Shown here: one piece after another, positions 1 to 9,841 of the stretch | How positions within the stretch are numbered: the stretch's first letter is position 1 | How the letters are laid out: each line of letters starts with the position of its first letter | NCBI RefSeq assembly: GCF_000526915.1 | Contig: NZ_JAGZ01000001.1 | Span: 496,001 to 560,000 of the forward strand | Direction: 5' to 3' | DNA: 64,000 bases | Source of the DNA: Mycobacterium genavense ATCC 51234 | Lineage (GTDB): Bacteria > Actinomycetota > Actinomycetes > Mycobacteriales > Mycobacteriaceae | Notes under the pieces: generated by a model | What the model saw: the letters and a program-made list of their open reading frames with translations, nothing else | What the model was told of the DNA's origin: nothing | Database searches by the model: none | Made by a program: the position numbers and the translations under genes

Positions 1-30
1 GCAGGTGTCGATGCAGAAGGACCCGCATGA
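1..30 (+). CDS. C-terminal tail of an upstream gene (partial)
   Basis: An open frame enters from the left edge and stops at TGA 28-30, sharing an ATGA overlap with the amidohydrolase start at 27. Only nine codons are visible, so no family can be assigned. The overlap suggests translational coupling, so the operon probably begins outside the window. Confidence 0.35.
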   Translation, partial: AGVDAEGPA

Positions 31-858
31 ACGACAAAGCGATCGACTGCCTGATCAACGTGCACTTCGGCGAGGCCGACTCCCAGCCCACCTGGATGCT
101 CAAGGTCCGTGACGACTACTTCAAGGGCCCGCAGTCGATGTTCGCGCCGGTCGACCTGTCCGAGCTGCTCGACGAGATGGACACTCACGGGGTGCAGAAG
201 GCGGTCTTGATGGACAACCTCGCCAGCCCGTCGACCACCGCACGAAAGTTCGTCGAGGCCAAGCCGGAGCGCTTCGCGCTGGCCATGGGTGGGGTCAACC
301 TACTGCGGCCGGTGGGGCCGCTGCGCGAGCTGACCGCGGTCGTGCGCGATCTGCCGGTCGCCTATGCCGTGGTGGGACCCAGTTTTTGGGGTGACGGCCA
401 GTATCCGCCCAGCGATGCCGTCTACTACCCGCTCTACGCCAAGTGCGCGGAACCGGGGCGTGCCGCTGTGCGTCAACACCGGCATTCCGGGCCCGCCGAT
501 CCCCGGAGAGGTGCAGAACCCCATCCACCTCGACCGGGTGTGCGTGCGCTTCCTAGAGCTCAAGCTGTGCATAATCCACGGCGCCGACCCGTGGTGGGAC
601 GTCGCGATCCGGCTGCTGCTCAAGTATGAAAACCTGCGTCTGATGACGTCGGCCTGGTCGCCCAAGCGGCTGCCGGAAAGCCTGCTGCACTACATGCGCA
701 CCCGCGGACCGAACAAGGTCATCTACGCGTCCGACTGGCCGGTCCTGCGGATGCACTGGGTGATCCCGGAAGCCCGCGCGCTGGACCTGCCCGCCGAGGT
801 GCTGGACAACTACCTGTACAACAACGCACAGGCGTTTTTCTTCGGACAGGAGCGATGA
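27..858 (+). pseudogene. Amidohydrolase-2 family metal-dependent hydrolase, frameshifted
   Basis: The product resembles the amidohydrolase-2 (PF04909) TIM-barrel family, which hydrolyses or decarboxylates cyclic or aromatic acids. The N-terminal half reads from ATG 27, with a GAAGGA ribosome site just upstream. The C-terminal half lies in the +1 frame and includes the barrel-end motif IYASDWP and a final segment typical of the family. The switch falls near 450-460, where one extra base explains it (a CCGGGG run where CTGGG is expected). Restored length is about 276 residues, normal for the family. It overlaps the next gene by ATGA and probably belongs to an operon with the two acyl-CoA dehydrogenases. 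The substrate is unknown. Confidence 0.75.
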
Positions 859-860
859 CC

Positions 861-1919
861 ATGGACCGCTACGAACTACGCAGGTTGGACTACAGCCTGT
901 CCGACCATCACGTGGATCTGCAGAGCGCGTACAAGCAATTCTTCAAGACGCACTGCTCCATCGAAACTGTGCGTGCGGCGGAGCCCTCCGGGTTCGACAA
1001 GAACCTCTGGGAGCGGTTGTGCGCGACGGGCGCGACCACGATGGCGCTGCCCGAGTCCAGCGGTGGCGACGGCGCGACGCTGGTCGACCTCACGCTGGTC
1101 GCCGAGGAGATCGGGCGGTCGCTGGCGCCGGTGCCGTGGATCGACCATGTGTGCGCGGCGCGGCTGCTGGGCCGGCTGGAGGCGCGGGGCGCCGACACCG
1201 CCGGGGTCGCCGACGGCGAACAGCTGGCCGGCATCGACGCGCGGATCGACGCCGCACCGGGCCCGCGGCTGATCCCGACCGGGTCGATCGCCGACCACAT
1301 CATCGTCCGCGACGGCGACGAGGTCGTGCGCCTGAGGTTTCCAACCCGGCCCGCCAAGGTCGACAACCTGGGCCGGTTGCCGATGGCCTGGGTCGATCCG
1401 GCCAACGCCGACACCCGCACGGTCATCGCGCGGGGACCCGAAGCGCTGGCGAATTACCTACTCGCGCTGGACGAGTGGCGGCTGTTGACTGCGGCGGCCC
1501 TGGTGGGCCTGGTCGAAGAGACCATGACCATCGCCGCCGAGTTCGCCAAGACCCGTTACACATTGGGCGTTCCAATCTCGACGCTGCAGGCCATTTCGCA
1601 TCCGCTGGCCAACATGGCGATCACCGTGCAGGGCGGACGCAACCTGGCCCGGCGGGCGGCCTGGTTCCTGGACAACGAACCGGGCGAACGCGACGAACTC
1701 GCGCCGTCGGCGTTCGTGTTCATGACCGAGGAGGCGGCCAAGGCGGCCACCATGGCCGTGCACATCCAAGGCGGACTTGGTGTTTCGTCCGAAGCCGCGG
1801 CGACGGCGTACCTGGTGCGGGCCCGGGGCTGGCCGCTGGCGGCCGGGGATCCGGGTGCCACGGCCAAGCGGGTCGCCGAGATCGTGACCGCCCGCGAGAG
1901 CGCCGCAGCGGCCGTCTAG
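861..1919 (+). CDS. Acyl-CoA dehydrogenase family protein (short, FadE-like)
   Basis: A FAD-dependent acyl-CoA dehydrogenase-like protein of about 352 residues, shorter than the usual 380-400. The N-terminal helical domain is recognisable (LPESSGGDGA, residues about 60-70) and the C-terminal domain ends with the conserved IQGGLGVS-type loop. The central beta-domain is compact and lacks an obvious YTEP-type flavin motif, as in partner subunits of heteromeric mycobacterial FadE pairs. AGGAG at 848-852 fits a start at ATG 861 (8-base spacing) better than ATG 855, which overlaps the upstream stop. With the next gene it may form an alpha2beta2 complex, as described for sterol side-chain dehydrogenases (family knowledge); the substrate is inferred only. 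Confidence 0.85.
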   Translation: MDRYELRRLDYSLSDHHVDLQSAYKQFFKTHCSIETVRAAEPSGFDKNLWERLCATGATTMALPESSGGDGATLVDLTLVAEEIGRSLAPVPWIDHVCAARLLGRLEARGADTAGVADGEQLAGIDARIDAAPGPRLIPTGSIADHIIVRDGDEVVRLRFPTRPAKVDNLGRLPMAWVDPANADTRTVIARGPEALANYLLALDEWRLLTAAALVGLVEETMTIAAEFAKTRYTLGVPISTLQAISHPLANMAITVQGGRNLARRAAWFLDNEPGERDELAPSAFVFMTEEAAKAATMAVHIQGGLGVSSEAAATAYLVRARGWPLAAGDPGATAKRVAEIVTARESAAAAV

Positions 1920-1932
1920 GACAGGAGCAAAC

Positions 1933-3493
<1,561 letters not shown>

Positions 3494-3623
3494 CCCTGCC
3501 CACTGGTGCCAGTCGATGATCCGAGGCCGCTGGTGCGGTGGCTGATTACATTGCGGCACAAAGAAGCCGGCCTGTGACTCGGCAATTAGCAGCAGCCCCG
3601 GCAGCGTTGCCGTAAGGGTTCGG

Positions 3624-3932
3624 GTGGTCGGCGCTGGGCCGCTTCTCACCATCGCGCTGGCCCAGCTGTGGCATGTCTTCAACATGCGTGGCCGTCGCAG
3701 CTCATTGGTGCGCAACGCTGTGACACGCGACCGGTTCGTCTGGTACTCGCTAGCGCTGTGTCTGGTGTTGATCGTCGCGGCAGTCAGTATTCCGGTGCTG
3801 GCTTCGGTGCTGCAGGTGGTACCGATCGGCGTCGAAGGGTGGACGCTGGCCATCGGGTGCAGCCTGTTGCCCCTCTTGGCGGGACAGGCGTGGCTTGGGG
3901 CCGACTGCCGCCGAGAGTCACACGGGTCGTAG
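3624..3932 (+). pseudogene. C-terminal remnant of a P-type cation-transporting ATPase
   Basis: About 102 codons match the last transmembrane segments of calcium-ATPase-like P-type pumps (PF00689). AQLWHVFNMR is followed by three hydrophobic helices with VWYSLALCL and PIGVEGW. The phosphorylation (DKTGT) and nucleotide-binding domains are absent upstream, where only 130 bases separate it from the repressor gene. It is therefore a 5'-truncated relic. Its position next to a CsoR-family regulator suggests a former metal or ion homeostasis unit. GTG 3624 is only the first possible start, and expression is doubtful. The stretch 3494-3623 shows nothing else. Confidence 0.65.
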
Positions 3933-4051
3933 CGGGCGATCTATTCCGCAGAATCTTTGCAACACTTGAGAACCGAGCGCAGGACGGCAACGATCAGCAG
4001 CCCGTCGGGCGATTAGTCGGGTGACGGACGCTTCGCCGCAACTCGGCATAA

Positions 4052-4073
4052 CCTATACCAGGTACGGTATAGG
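4052..4073. promoter_or_regulatory. 22-bp palindromic operator upstream of mmpS-mmpL
   Basis: CCTATACC and GGTATAGG form perfect 8-base arms around a 6-base centre. The site lies 240 bases before the mmpS start, in the 380-base gap 3933-4312. It suits a dimeric repressor (TetR or a metal sensor). No intact regulator gene adjoins it, although the TATACC/GGTATA halves resemble CsoR-class sites. The rest of the gap holds only unconvincing short frames. Confidence 0.6.
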
Positions 4074-4312
4074 CCGAGGTCGATTGGCGCGACGAGGGGG
4101 CCCGCATGTCACCGGTCTGGTGGCGTTATCACCTCGGAGAAGGGACCGAACGGAGCGCGCAGCACGCAGTCGTGGCCGCCGGGCGTCGATCGGCACCGCG
4201 CACGATGTGCGAGATGTTGCCGAAAGCCATTTGGGCGCGGGCCAAACGGCCCTGTTCAGTTTGCAGGCCGGGCGCGAAACTGACGACATGAGTGGCTAAA
4301 GGAAGTACACCG

Positions 4313-4744
4313 ATGTTGACCGTTCTCAAACGAACCTGGGTGCTGATCGTGGTGGCGGTGGCAGTTGCTTTTGGTGGTGTCGCCGTGGATCGACTGCGCG
4401 GCGTTTTCGGCTCAGATGCGATATTCGCGGCAACCGGCAGCAGTGCCGACCCGCTCGAGCCGTTACACATCAAGCGGGTGACATACGAGGTCTATGGGCC
4501 CGGCGACACAGCAGGCAGGGTGAGCTACTTGAACACGGACACGAGGTCGGAACAGGCGAACTTCACCGGCTTGCCCTGGACTTTCACGATGATCACGACG
4601 GTGCCGACCGTGATCGCCAACGTGGTGGCACAGGGCGATAGCGACCGCATCGGGTGCCGCATCATCGTCAACGACGAGGTCAAGGACGAAAGAACTACGG
4701 AGGGTCACCACGCCCAAATTGCTTGCCTGGTGAAGGCCGCATGA
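4313..4744 (+). CDS. MmpS family membrane protein
   Basis: A 143-residue accessory protein of an RND lipid transporter. One N-terminal membrane helix (residues about 8-25) is followed by a periplasmic beta-sandwich domain with the family pattern ITYEVYG-type strand (VTYEVYGPGD), the LPWTFTM segment and a C-terminal CLVKAA. AAAGGAAG at 4298-4305 places the start at ATG 4313 rather than GTG 4292. It overlaps mmpL by ATGA. MmpS proteins assist MmpL partners in export of siderophores or glycolipids (family knowledge). The substrate is unknown. Confidence 0.9.
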   Translation: MLTVLKRTWVLIVVAVAVAFGGVAVDRLRGVFGSDAIFAATGSSADPLEPLHIKRVTYEVYGPGDTAGRVSYLNTDTRSEQANFTGLPWTFTMITTVPTVIANVVAQGDSDRIGCRIIVNDEVKDERTTEGHHAQIACLVKAA

Positions 4745-7515
4745 GCAACGACGCCCGCCCGAAATTCATGCGGTTTGTCCGCACGTTCGCGGTGCCGATC
4801 CTGGTGGCATGGCTGCTGGTGACCGTCGCTTTGAACGTGCTTGTGCCGCTGGTAGAGTCGGTGGTGCGTAACCATGCAGTGACGATGTCGCCCCAAGATG
4901 CGCCCGCGATGATTGCCGCGAAGCGGATCGGCGCCCTGTTCCACGAGTCGGACTCCGACAGCACCGCGATGATCGTTCTTGAGAGCGATAAGCCGCTAGG
5001 CGAAGAATCCCACCGTTATTACGACGGCTTGGTGAAAAAGTTGAAGGACGACCCGACGCACGTGCAGCATGTCCAGAACGTCTGGGGAGATCCGCTCACC
5101 GCCGCTGGCGTGCAGAGCCGAGACGGCAAAGCCGCCTACGCGCAACTCAATCTGGCTGGTGACCAGGGCAGCACCGTGGGCAACGAGTCCGTCGCAGCGG
5201 TGCGCGAGATCGTTGGCAAATCAGCACCGCCGATCGGGCTCAAGGTTCACGTGACCGGACCGGCACCGCTGACGACAGACATGAATGAGGCTGCTGACAA
5301 GAGCATGCTCAAAATGATGGGCGTGACGGGCGTGGTCATTATGATCATGCTCTTTATCGCCTATCGTTCCGTCAGCACCGTGCTTCTGGTTCTTGACATG
5401 GTCGGTTTCGAGATGGGTACGGCCAGAGGCCTCATCGCGCTGCTCGGCAACTACGCCTTTCATATCATTTTGGGCTCGGGATTGACGATCGCCGGGGCGA
5501 CCTTCTGCCTGCACTTGGCAAGGCTGTCCTATTTCAAGGCGCTGGGCATTCCATCGGCCCTGGGATTGCTTGTCGTGGTCGCGGGAGCGCTGACCGCAGC
5601 GCCGGCCGTGGTGGCGGTGGCCACTCGATTCGGCTTACTAGACCCGAGGCAGATGATCAAGACCCGTGGGTGGCGGCGCATCGGCACCGCAAGCGTGCGC
5701 TGGCCCGGCGCGGTCTTTGCGGCCTCGCTGGTGATCGCGATCGTCGGCATCCTGATCATGCCGAGCATGAAGGTCAGCTACAACGATCGCTTCTACATAC
5801 CCCGCAACCTGCCGTTGAACGTCGGATACACCGCTGCAGAGGGCCATTTCAGCGCCGCCACCATGAATCCCGACATTCTCCTGATCGAGAGCGACCACGA
5901 CATGCGCAATTCCGGCGACATGATCATCCTGGACAGGCTGGCCAAGGATGTCTTCCGAGCCCCGGGAATCAAGATGGTGCAAAGCATTACCCGCCCGTTG
6001 GGCGGGCCGATCGAGCATACGTCTATACCGTTCCAGATCAGTGCGCAGTCGATCCCGATCCAGCAGAACCTGCAATTCATGCAGGACCGTACGGCCGACA
6101 TGCTCAAGATGAGCGACGACCTCGGTGCCATGATCGGCGCGATGCAGCGGATGCAGGGCCTGTTGGGCCAGATGAGCAGCACCACACATCACATGGTCGG
6201 TGACATGCGTGATATGAAAGCGACTCTGGACGAGATGCGGGACCACCTGGCGGACTTCGACGATTTCGCGAGGCCGTTCCGCAGCTATTTGTATTGGGAA
6301 CAACACTGTTTCAACATTCCGGTGTGTTGGGCTTCGAGGTCGGTGTTTGAGGCGATCGACGGTGTGGACAAATTCAGCGACAACATGAGCACGTTGATCA
6401 AGGACATCGACAACGCCGATGCGCTCATGCCGCAAATGCTGGCGCAGTTCCCGCCGATCATTGCCGTCGCCAAATCGATGCAGGCGACGTTGCTCACCAT
6501 GCACAGCAGCTTCTCGAATCTGGTCACCCAGATGGCCCAGATGACGGACACGGCGAGCGCGATGGGCCAGGCGTTTGACGCCTCGCGCAGTAGCGACTAC
6601 TTCTACCTGCCGCCGGAAGCGTTCCAAAATCCGGACTTTCAGCGCGGCCTGAAACTTTTCCTGTCGCCGGACGGCAAGGCGGCCCGGTTCATAATCACCC
6701 ATGACACGGACCCGGCCACTCCGGCAGGCATATCCGCGGTCAAACCCGAACTGGCCGCCGCGCATCAAGCGGTGAAGGGCACCGCCCTGACCGACGCGAA
6801 GTTCTACCTAGCCGGCACGGCGGCAATCTACCGCGACATCCAGTCGGGCTCGCAGTACGACCTGTTGATAGTCGGGATTGCCGCTCTGACACTAATTTTC
6901 GTGGTGATGGTGATTATCACCAGGGCCCTGGTGGCGTCCCTGGTGATCGTCGGTACGGTGCTGCTGTCCCTGGGGGCCGCCTTCGGGCTTTCGGTGTTGG
7001 TGTGGCAGCATCTGTTCGGACTGGATTTGAACTGGATCGCACCCGTGTTCGGGTTGATCATCCTGCTCGCCGTCGGCTCGGACTACAACCTGCTGTTGGT
7101 GTCGCGCTTCCAGGAGGAGATCGGAGCGGGGCTGAAGACCGGTATCGTTCGCTCGATGGGCGAAACCGGTGGCGTCGTCACCGCGGCCGGCCTGGTCTTT
7201 GCCTTCACCATGATGTCGATGGCCGCCAGCGATCTACGCTCAATTGGCCAGGGCGGCACCACGATTGGCCTCGGCCTGCTGTTCGACACCTTGGTCGTGC
7301 GCTCGTTGATGACGCCGTCGATCGCCGCGCTGCTCGGCCGCTGGTTCTGGTGGCCGCTTAGAGTGCGACCACGCCCGGCCAGCCAAATGTTGCGGCCTTT
7401 CGGACCGCGGCGAATGGTTCGTTCTCTTCTACTGGGCGAGGATGCCGATGCGGCGACGCTCTATCGGTCAACACCCAACGGGCAAGGGTCCAGTCACGCT
7501 CACGCGACATATTAA
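4741..7515 (+). CDS. MmpL family RND transporter with an internal deletion
   Basis: An inner-membrane RND exporter of envelope lipids or siderophores, 924 residues against about 960-970 for relatives. Seen: the N-terminal helix, first periplasmic domain, helices 2-6, a coiled-coil-rich second periplasmic domain with Met-rich helices (residues about 430-640), then helices 7-12 with the GSDYNLLL proton-relay motif near residue 779. In the first half the reading passes from LLGNY directly to HIILGSG near residues 237-242 (5450-5475). About 52 residues are missing there compared with the second MmpL of this window, including the helix bearing GTDYxIFLxGRY. The frame is kept, so a protein could be made, but half of the proton relay is lost. 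Function is doubtful. Confidence 0.9.
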   Translation: MSNDARPKFMRFVRTFAVPILVAWLLVTVALNVLVPLVESVVRNHAVTMSPQDAPAMIAAKRIGALFHESDSDSTAMIVLESDKPLGEESHRYYDGLVKKLKDDPTHVQHVQNVWGDPLTAAGVQSRDGKAAYAQLNLAGDQGSTVGNESVAAVREIVGKSAPPIGLKVHVTGPAPLTTDMNEAADKSMLKMMGVTGVVIMIMLFIAYRSVSTVLLVLDMVGFEMGTARGLIALLGNYAFHIILGSGLTIAGATFCLHLARLSYFKALGIPSALGLLVVVAGALTAAPAVVAVATRFGLLDPRQMIKTRGWRRIGTASVRWPGAVFAASLVIAIVGILIMPSMKVSYNDRFYIPRNLPLNVGYTAAEGHFSAATMNPDILLIESDHDMRNSGDMIILDRLAKDVFRAPGIKMVQSITRPLGGPIEHTSIPFQISAQSIPIQQNLQFMQDRTADMLKMSDDLGAMIGAMQRMQGLLGQMSSTTHHMVGDMRDMKATLDEMRDHLADFDDFARPFRSYLYWEQHCFNIPVCWASRSVFEAIDGVDKFSDNMSTLIKDIDNADALMPQMLAQFPPIIAVAKSMQATLLTMHSSFSNLVTQMAQMTDTASAMGQAFDASRSSDYFYLPPEAFQNPDFQRGLKLFLSPDGKAARFIITHDTDPATPAGISAVKPELAAAHQAVKGTALTDAKFYLAGTAAIYRDIQSGSQYDLLIVGIAALTLIFVVMVIITRALVASLVIVGTVLLSLGAAFGLSVLVWQHLFGLDLNWIAPVFGLIILLAVGSDYNLLLVSRFQEEIGAGLKTGIVRSMGETGGVVTAAGLVFAFTMMSMAASDLRSIGQGGTTIGLGLLFDTLVVRSLMTPSIAALLGRWFWWPLRVRPRPASQMLRPFGPRRMVRSLLLGEDADAATLYRSTPNGQGSSHAHATY

Positions 7516-7687
7516 GCGGCGGCTGCCACCGCGTCGGCCACTGGCAAGGGGAAGGTGGCGATCTCGGCGCCCGAGGTAGCGCTGGCGGTGAATACTTCTG
7601 GGTTGGCCGGCAGTGTAACGATCCCCATGCGTTCGTAGGGCCGATGGACTCTACCGCCAGGGGTGTAGCTGCTGCATCGTTCTAACC

Positions 7688-8002
7688 ATGGCTGAATCAT
7701 CCGAACCGGGATCCGAAACGAGCACCGGTGTCGAACAACCGCGCCGCGTAGAAAAATATGACCGGCCGACTCGGCTCGGTCAAACTGCGGCGTGGGTGGG
7801 CATCGTAGCCGGCATAGTATTCGTGGTAGCCGTGATCTTCTTTTCTGGGGTCCTGATCGGCCGGTCCGCTGAGGGCGTTGGCTGGCGACACGGTGATGAC
7901 TGGCCCGACGGAGCCGCCGGCAAGGCAGGAACATGCCCAATGATGAGCACGGGCGGCATGATGCGACCCGGTGAAATGGGACCGATGGGTCCACGACCGT
8001 GA
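7688..8002 (+). CDS. Small membrane protein with a Met-rich tail
   Basis: A predicted 104-residue single-pass protein: a polar N-terminus, a strong membrane helix at about 34-58 (AAWVGIVAGIVFVVAVIFF), then a short outside segment ending in a methionine-rich stretch (TCPMMSTGGMMRPGEMGPMG). Met clusters with a Cys can bind Cu(I). Together with the CsoR-family gene nearby this hints at metal handling, but that is inference. No clear ribosome site precedes ATG 7688. The 170 bases upstream (7516-7687) hold no supported gene. No family was recognised. Confidence 0.55.
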   Translation: MAESSEPGSETSTGVEQPRRVEKYDRPTRLGQTAAWVGIVAGIVFVVAVIFFSGVLIGRSAEGVGWRHGDDWPDGAAGKAGTCPMMSTGGMMRPGEMGPMGPRP

Positions 8003-8087
8003 CGACTTGCTTCGCGGGACACGAAACCTAGCTGATTTCCGAATTCGCCTGCCCAGCAGTATGTTTAGGCGTGCTATGGGCTAAGGG

Positions 8088-8501
8088 TCACGAACCTTGA
8101 TTACGGCCCAAGGATTCGATCGCGGCGGTCAGCTTGGTGGTGGCTTCATCGGCGATTGGCTGAAGCGCTGGCTGGGCGGCGACCTTGATCATGATCTGTG
8201 GATCCATCGCCTCGACCAGCACCGCCCCACTCTGGCTGCTTGAATCCGCTCGCACCACCACATTGCAGGGCAACAGCTGACCGATCTGACGGTCCACCTC
8301 TAGCGCCCGGTGTGCCAGTGCCGGGTTGCAGGCACCCAGGATCAGGTAGTCCTCCATGTCCTGGCCGAGCTTTTGCTTCAAGGTGGTCGTGACATCGATC
8401 CTGGTGAGCACTCCGAATCCCTGGTCCGCCAGAGCTCGAGTGACGCGTTCGACCGCGTCCTCGAATGTGGTGTTCAGCTTGGTGTTCAGACCGGTGGTCA
8501 T
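8088..8501 (-). CDS. DUF302 domain protein
   Basis: A 137-residue soluble protein of the DUF302 family (PF03625), whose biochemical role is unknown. Typical features are the N-terminal FEDAVERVTRALADQGFGV, the YLILGACNP segment near residue 63, and the PCNVVV strand near 86. GGAG lies 5 bases before ATG 8501, which is preferred to the longer frame from 8531. It is convergent with the Met-rich membrane protein. Confidence 0.85.
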   Translation of the reverse strand: MTTGLNTKLNTTFEDAVERVTRALADQGFGVLTRIDVTTTLKQKLGQDMEDYLILGACNPALAHRALEVDRQIGQLLPCNVVVRADSSSQSGAVLVEAMDPQIMIKVAAQPALQPIADEATTKLTAAIESLGRNQGS

Positions 8502-8536
8502 AACTGCTCCTTCTCTGTTGCGCTGCACCACGTGTA

Positions 8537-8764
8537 TACGCCGGCGGGATCGATCACAAGGCCACCGCCGAGCAGATCGAGCACATCGCCACGCTGATCC
8601 CCGACGAGTGGCTGGAGCCCTTGGCCACCGGGTCGGCTCAGCAATGTGCGGATCCGATACGCAAGGAATTCGAGTACGGCGCCGACGCGGTGATCATGCA
8701 CGGTGCGACGCCCGACGAGCTCGAGCCGGTGGTCGCGGCCTACCGGGCGGGTTCTGCGGGCTAG
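8537..8764 (+). pseudogene. C-terminal fragment of an LLM-class F420-dependent oxidoreductase
   Basis: About 75 codons in one frame match the end of mycobacterial luciferase-like, F420-type oxidoreductases: IPDEWLEPLATG, then EYGADAVIMHGATPDELEPV and a stop at 8762. No start or TIM-barrel N-terminus exists upstream, where the divergent DUF302 gene begins. This is a 5'-truncated relic, probably left by a deletion between the two neighbouring minus-strand genes. Confidence 0.6.
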
Positions 8765-8771
8765 CCGGACG

Positions 8772-9731
8772 TCAACCGGCGGCGGTGACACCGAGGCTGC
8801 TCGGTTCACCGTGATGCCGTGAGATGTTTCGTTCGAACAACTCGATCGAGTGCGCGACGCCGACTGCGCCCGTGTCGGCCTCGGGCAACCGTCCGTCGTC
8901 GGCCCGCAACTTCAGCAGCGCTTCCTCGATGGCGGCATGCGCGGCGAACAGGCACGGCGTCGAGTACATCGCCACATTCACGCCGAGGTCTTCCAGCTCG
9001 GTCAGGGAGAGCCGCGGCGACTTCCCGCCGGCGATCTGGTTGAACAGCAACGGTTTATCGCCGATGACTCCGCGGACCCTGCGGATCCAGTCCGTGCTGC
9101 GCACCCCGTCGACCAGTAATACGTCGGCGTCTGTGGCCGCCAAAGCCTCTGCCCGACGCAGGATCTCGTCATCCTCGGTCGCGTCGGTGCGGGCCACCAC
9201 GACCAGGTCGGTGCGGGTCTGGAGCACCAGCCGCAGCTTCTCCAGGTATTCGTCGAGCGGCAAGATCTGCTTGCCTTCGACGTGTCCGCAACGCCGGGGT
9301 CGCTTTTGGTCCTCGAGGATCACCCCGGATGCGCCGATTTGTTCCAGGTTCTCCACCGCGTGACAGGCAACCTCGGGGTCGACGTAGCCGTCGTCGATGT
9401 CGACGAGAAGATGCTGTCGTGGAAAGGCCAGCCGGAGTCGCAGCACGAAGTTGACCATGTCTGGCCATGCGATAAAACCGATGTCGGGCAGGCCGTAATA
9501 CGAGGCGGCGAAGCCGAAGCCGGAGATGAACATGCCGCCGTAGTGTTGGGCCATCAGCGAGGCGGAGAACATGTCGAACACACCGATGAGCGGCGTGACA
9601 TGCTCGCCTTGGATGTCGTCGCGAAGCGCAGTGCCGTAAGTCATTTGGCGACCGTCGGCCGTCAATGACCCGGCGGGACGCACGCCCCATCCGCGTCGGC
9701 CGCCGGACGCCGCGGATGGGGCGTTGGTCAT
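8772..9731 (-). CDS. Isocitrate lyase/PEP mutase family protein
   Basis: A 319-residue TIM-barrel enzyme of the isocitrate lyase/phosphoenolpyruvate mutase superfamily, which makes or breaks C-C or C-P bonds in 2-hydroxy or oxo acids with Mg2+. Seen: GVFDMFSASLM near residue 50, the metal-binding DIDDGY near 111, the lyase-type loop RRCGHVEGK near 146 with the catalytic Cys, and VVARTDA near 176. The K-[KR]-CGH-like loop favours a lyase such as a methylisocitrate or oxaloacetate-type enzyme; the exact substrate is open. AAGGGG lies nine bases before ATG 9731. It may share a transcript with the upstream carboxylase gene on the same strand. Confidence 0.85.
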   Translation of the reverse strand: MTNAPSAASGGRRGWGVRPAGSLTADGRQMTYGTALRDDIQGEHVTPLIGVFDMFSASLMAQHYGGMFISGFGFAASYYGLPDIGFIAWPDMVNFVLRLRLAFPRQHLLVDIDDGYVDPEVACHAVENLEQIGASGVILEDQKRPRRCGHVEGKQILPLDEYLEKLRLVLQTRTDLVVVARTDATEDDEILRRAEALAATDADVLLVDGVRSTDWIRRVRGVIGDKPLLFNQIAGGKSPRLSLTELEDLGVNVAMYSTPCLFAAHAAIEEALLKLRADDGRLPEADTGAVGVAHSIELFERNISRHHGEPSSLGVTAAG

Positions 9732-9841
9732 GCGGTCAATCCCCTTAAGTCGCGGCCGGATTGGAGGCTAGCAACGACCACACCAACGGCATAGTGGTGT
9801 CAAGGTGAAAACTTGCCGAACATCGACATCCGGCGAACCGG

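Noticed and set aside
4106..4291. Short plus-strand frame before mmpS
   Set aside because: No domain, unnatural composition, and the palindromic operator lies just upstream; mmpS has its own ribosome site.
7512..7687. Minus-strand frame ending EIATFPLPVADAVAAAA
   Set aside because: The last 40 residues look vaguely protein-like, but no family is recognisable and the upstream part has antisense-type composition.
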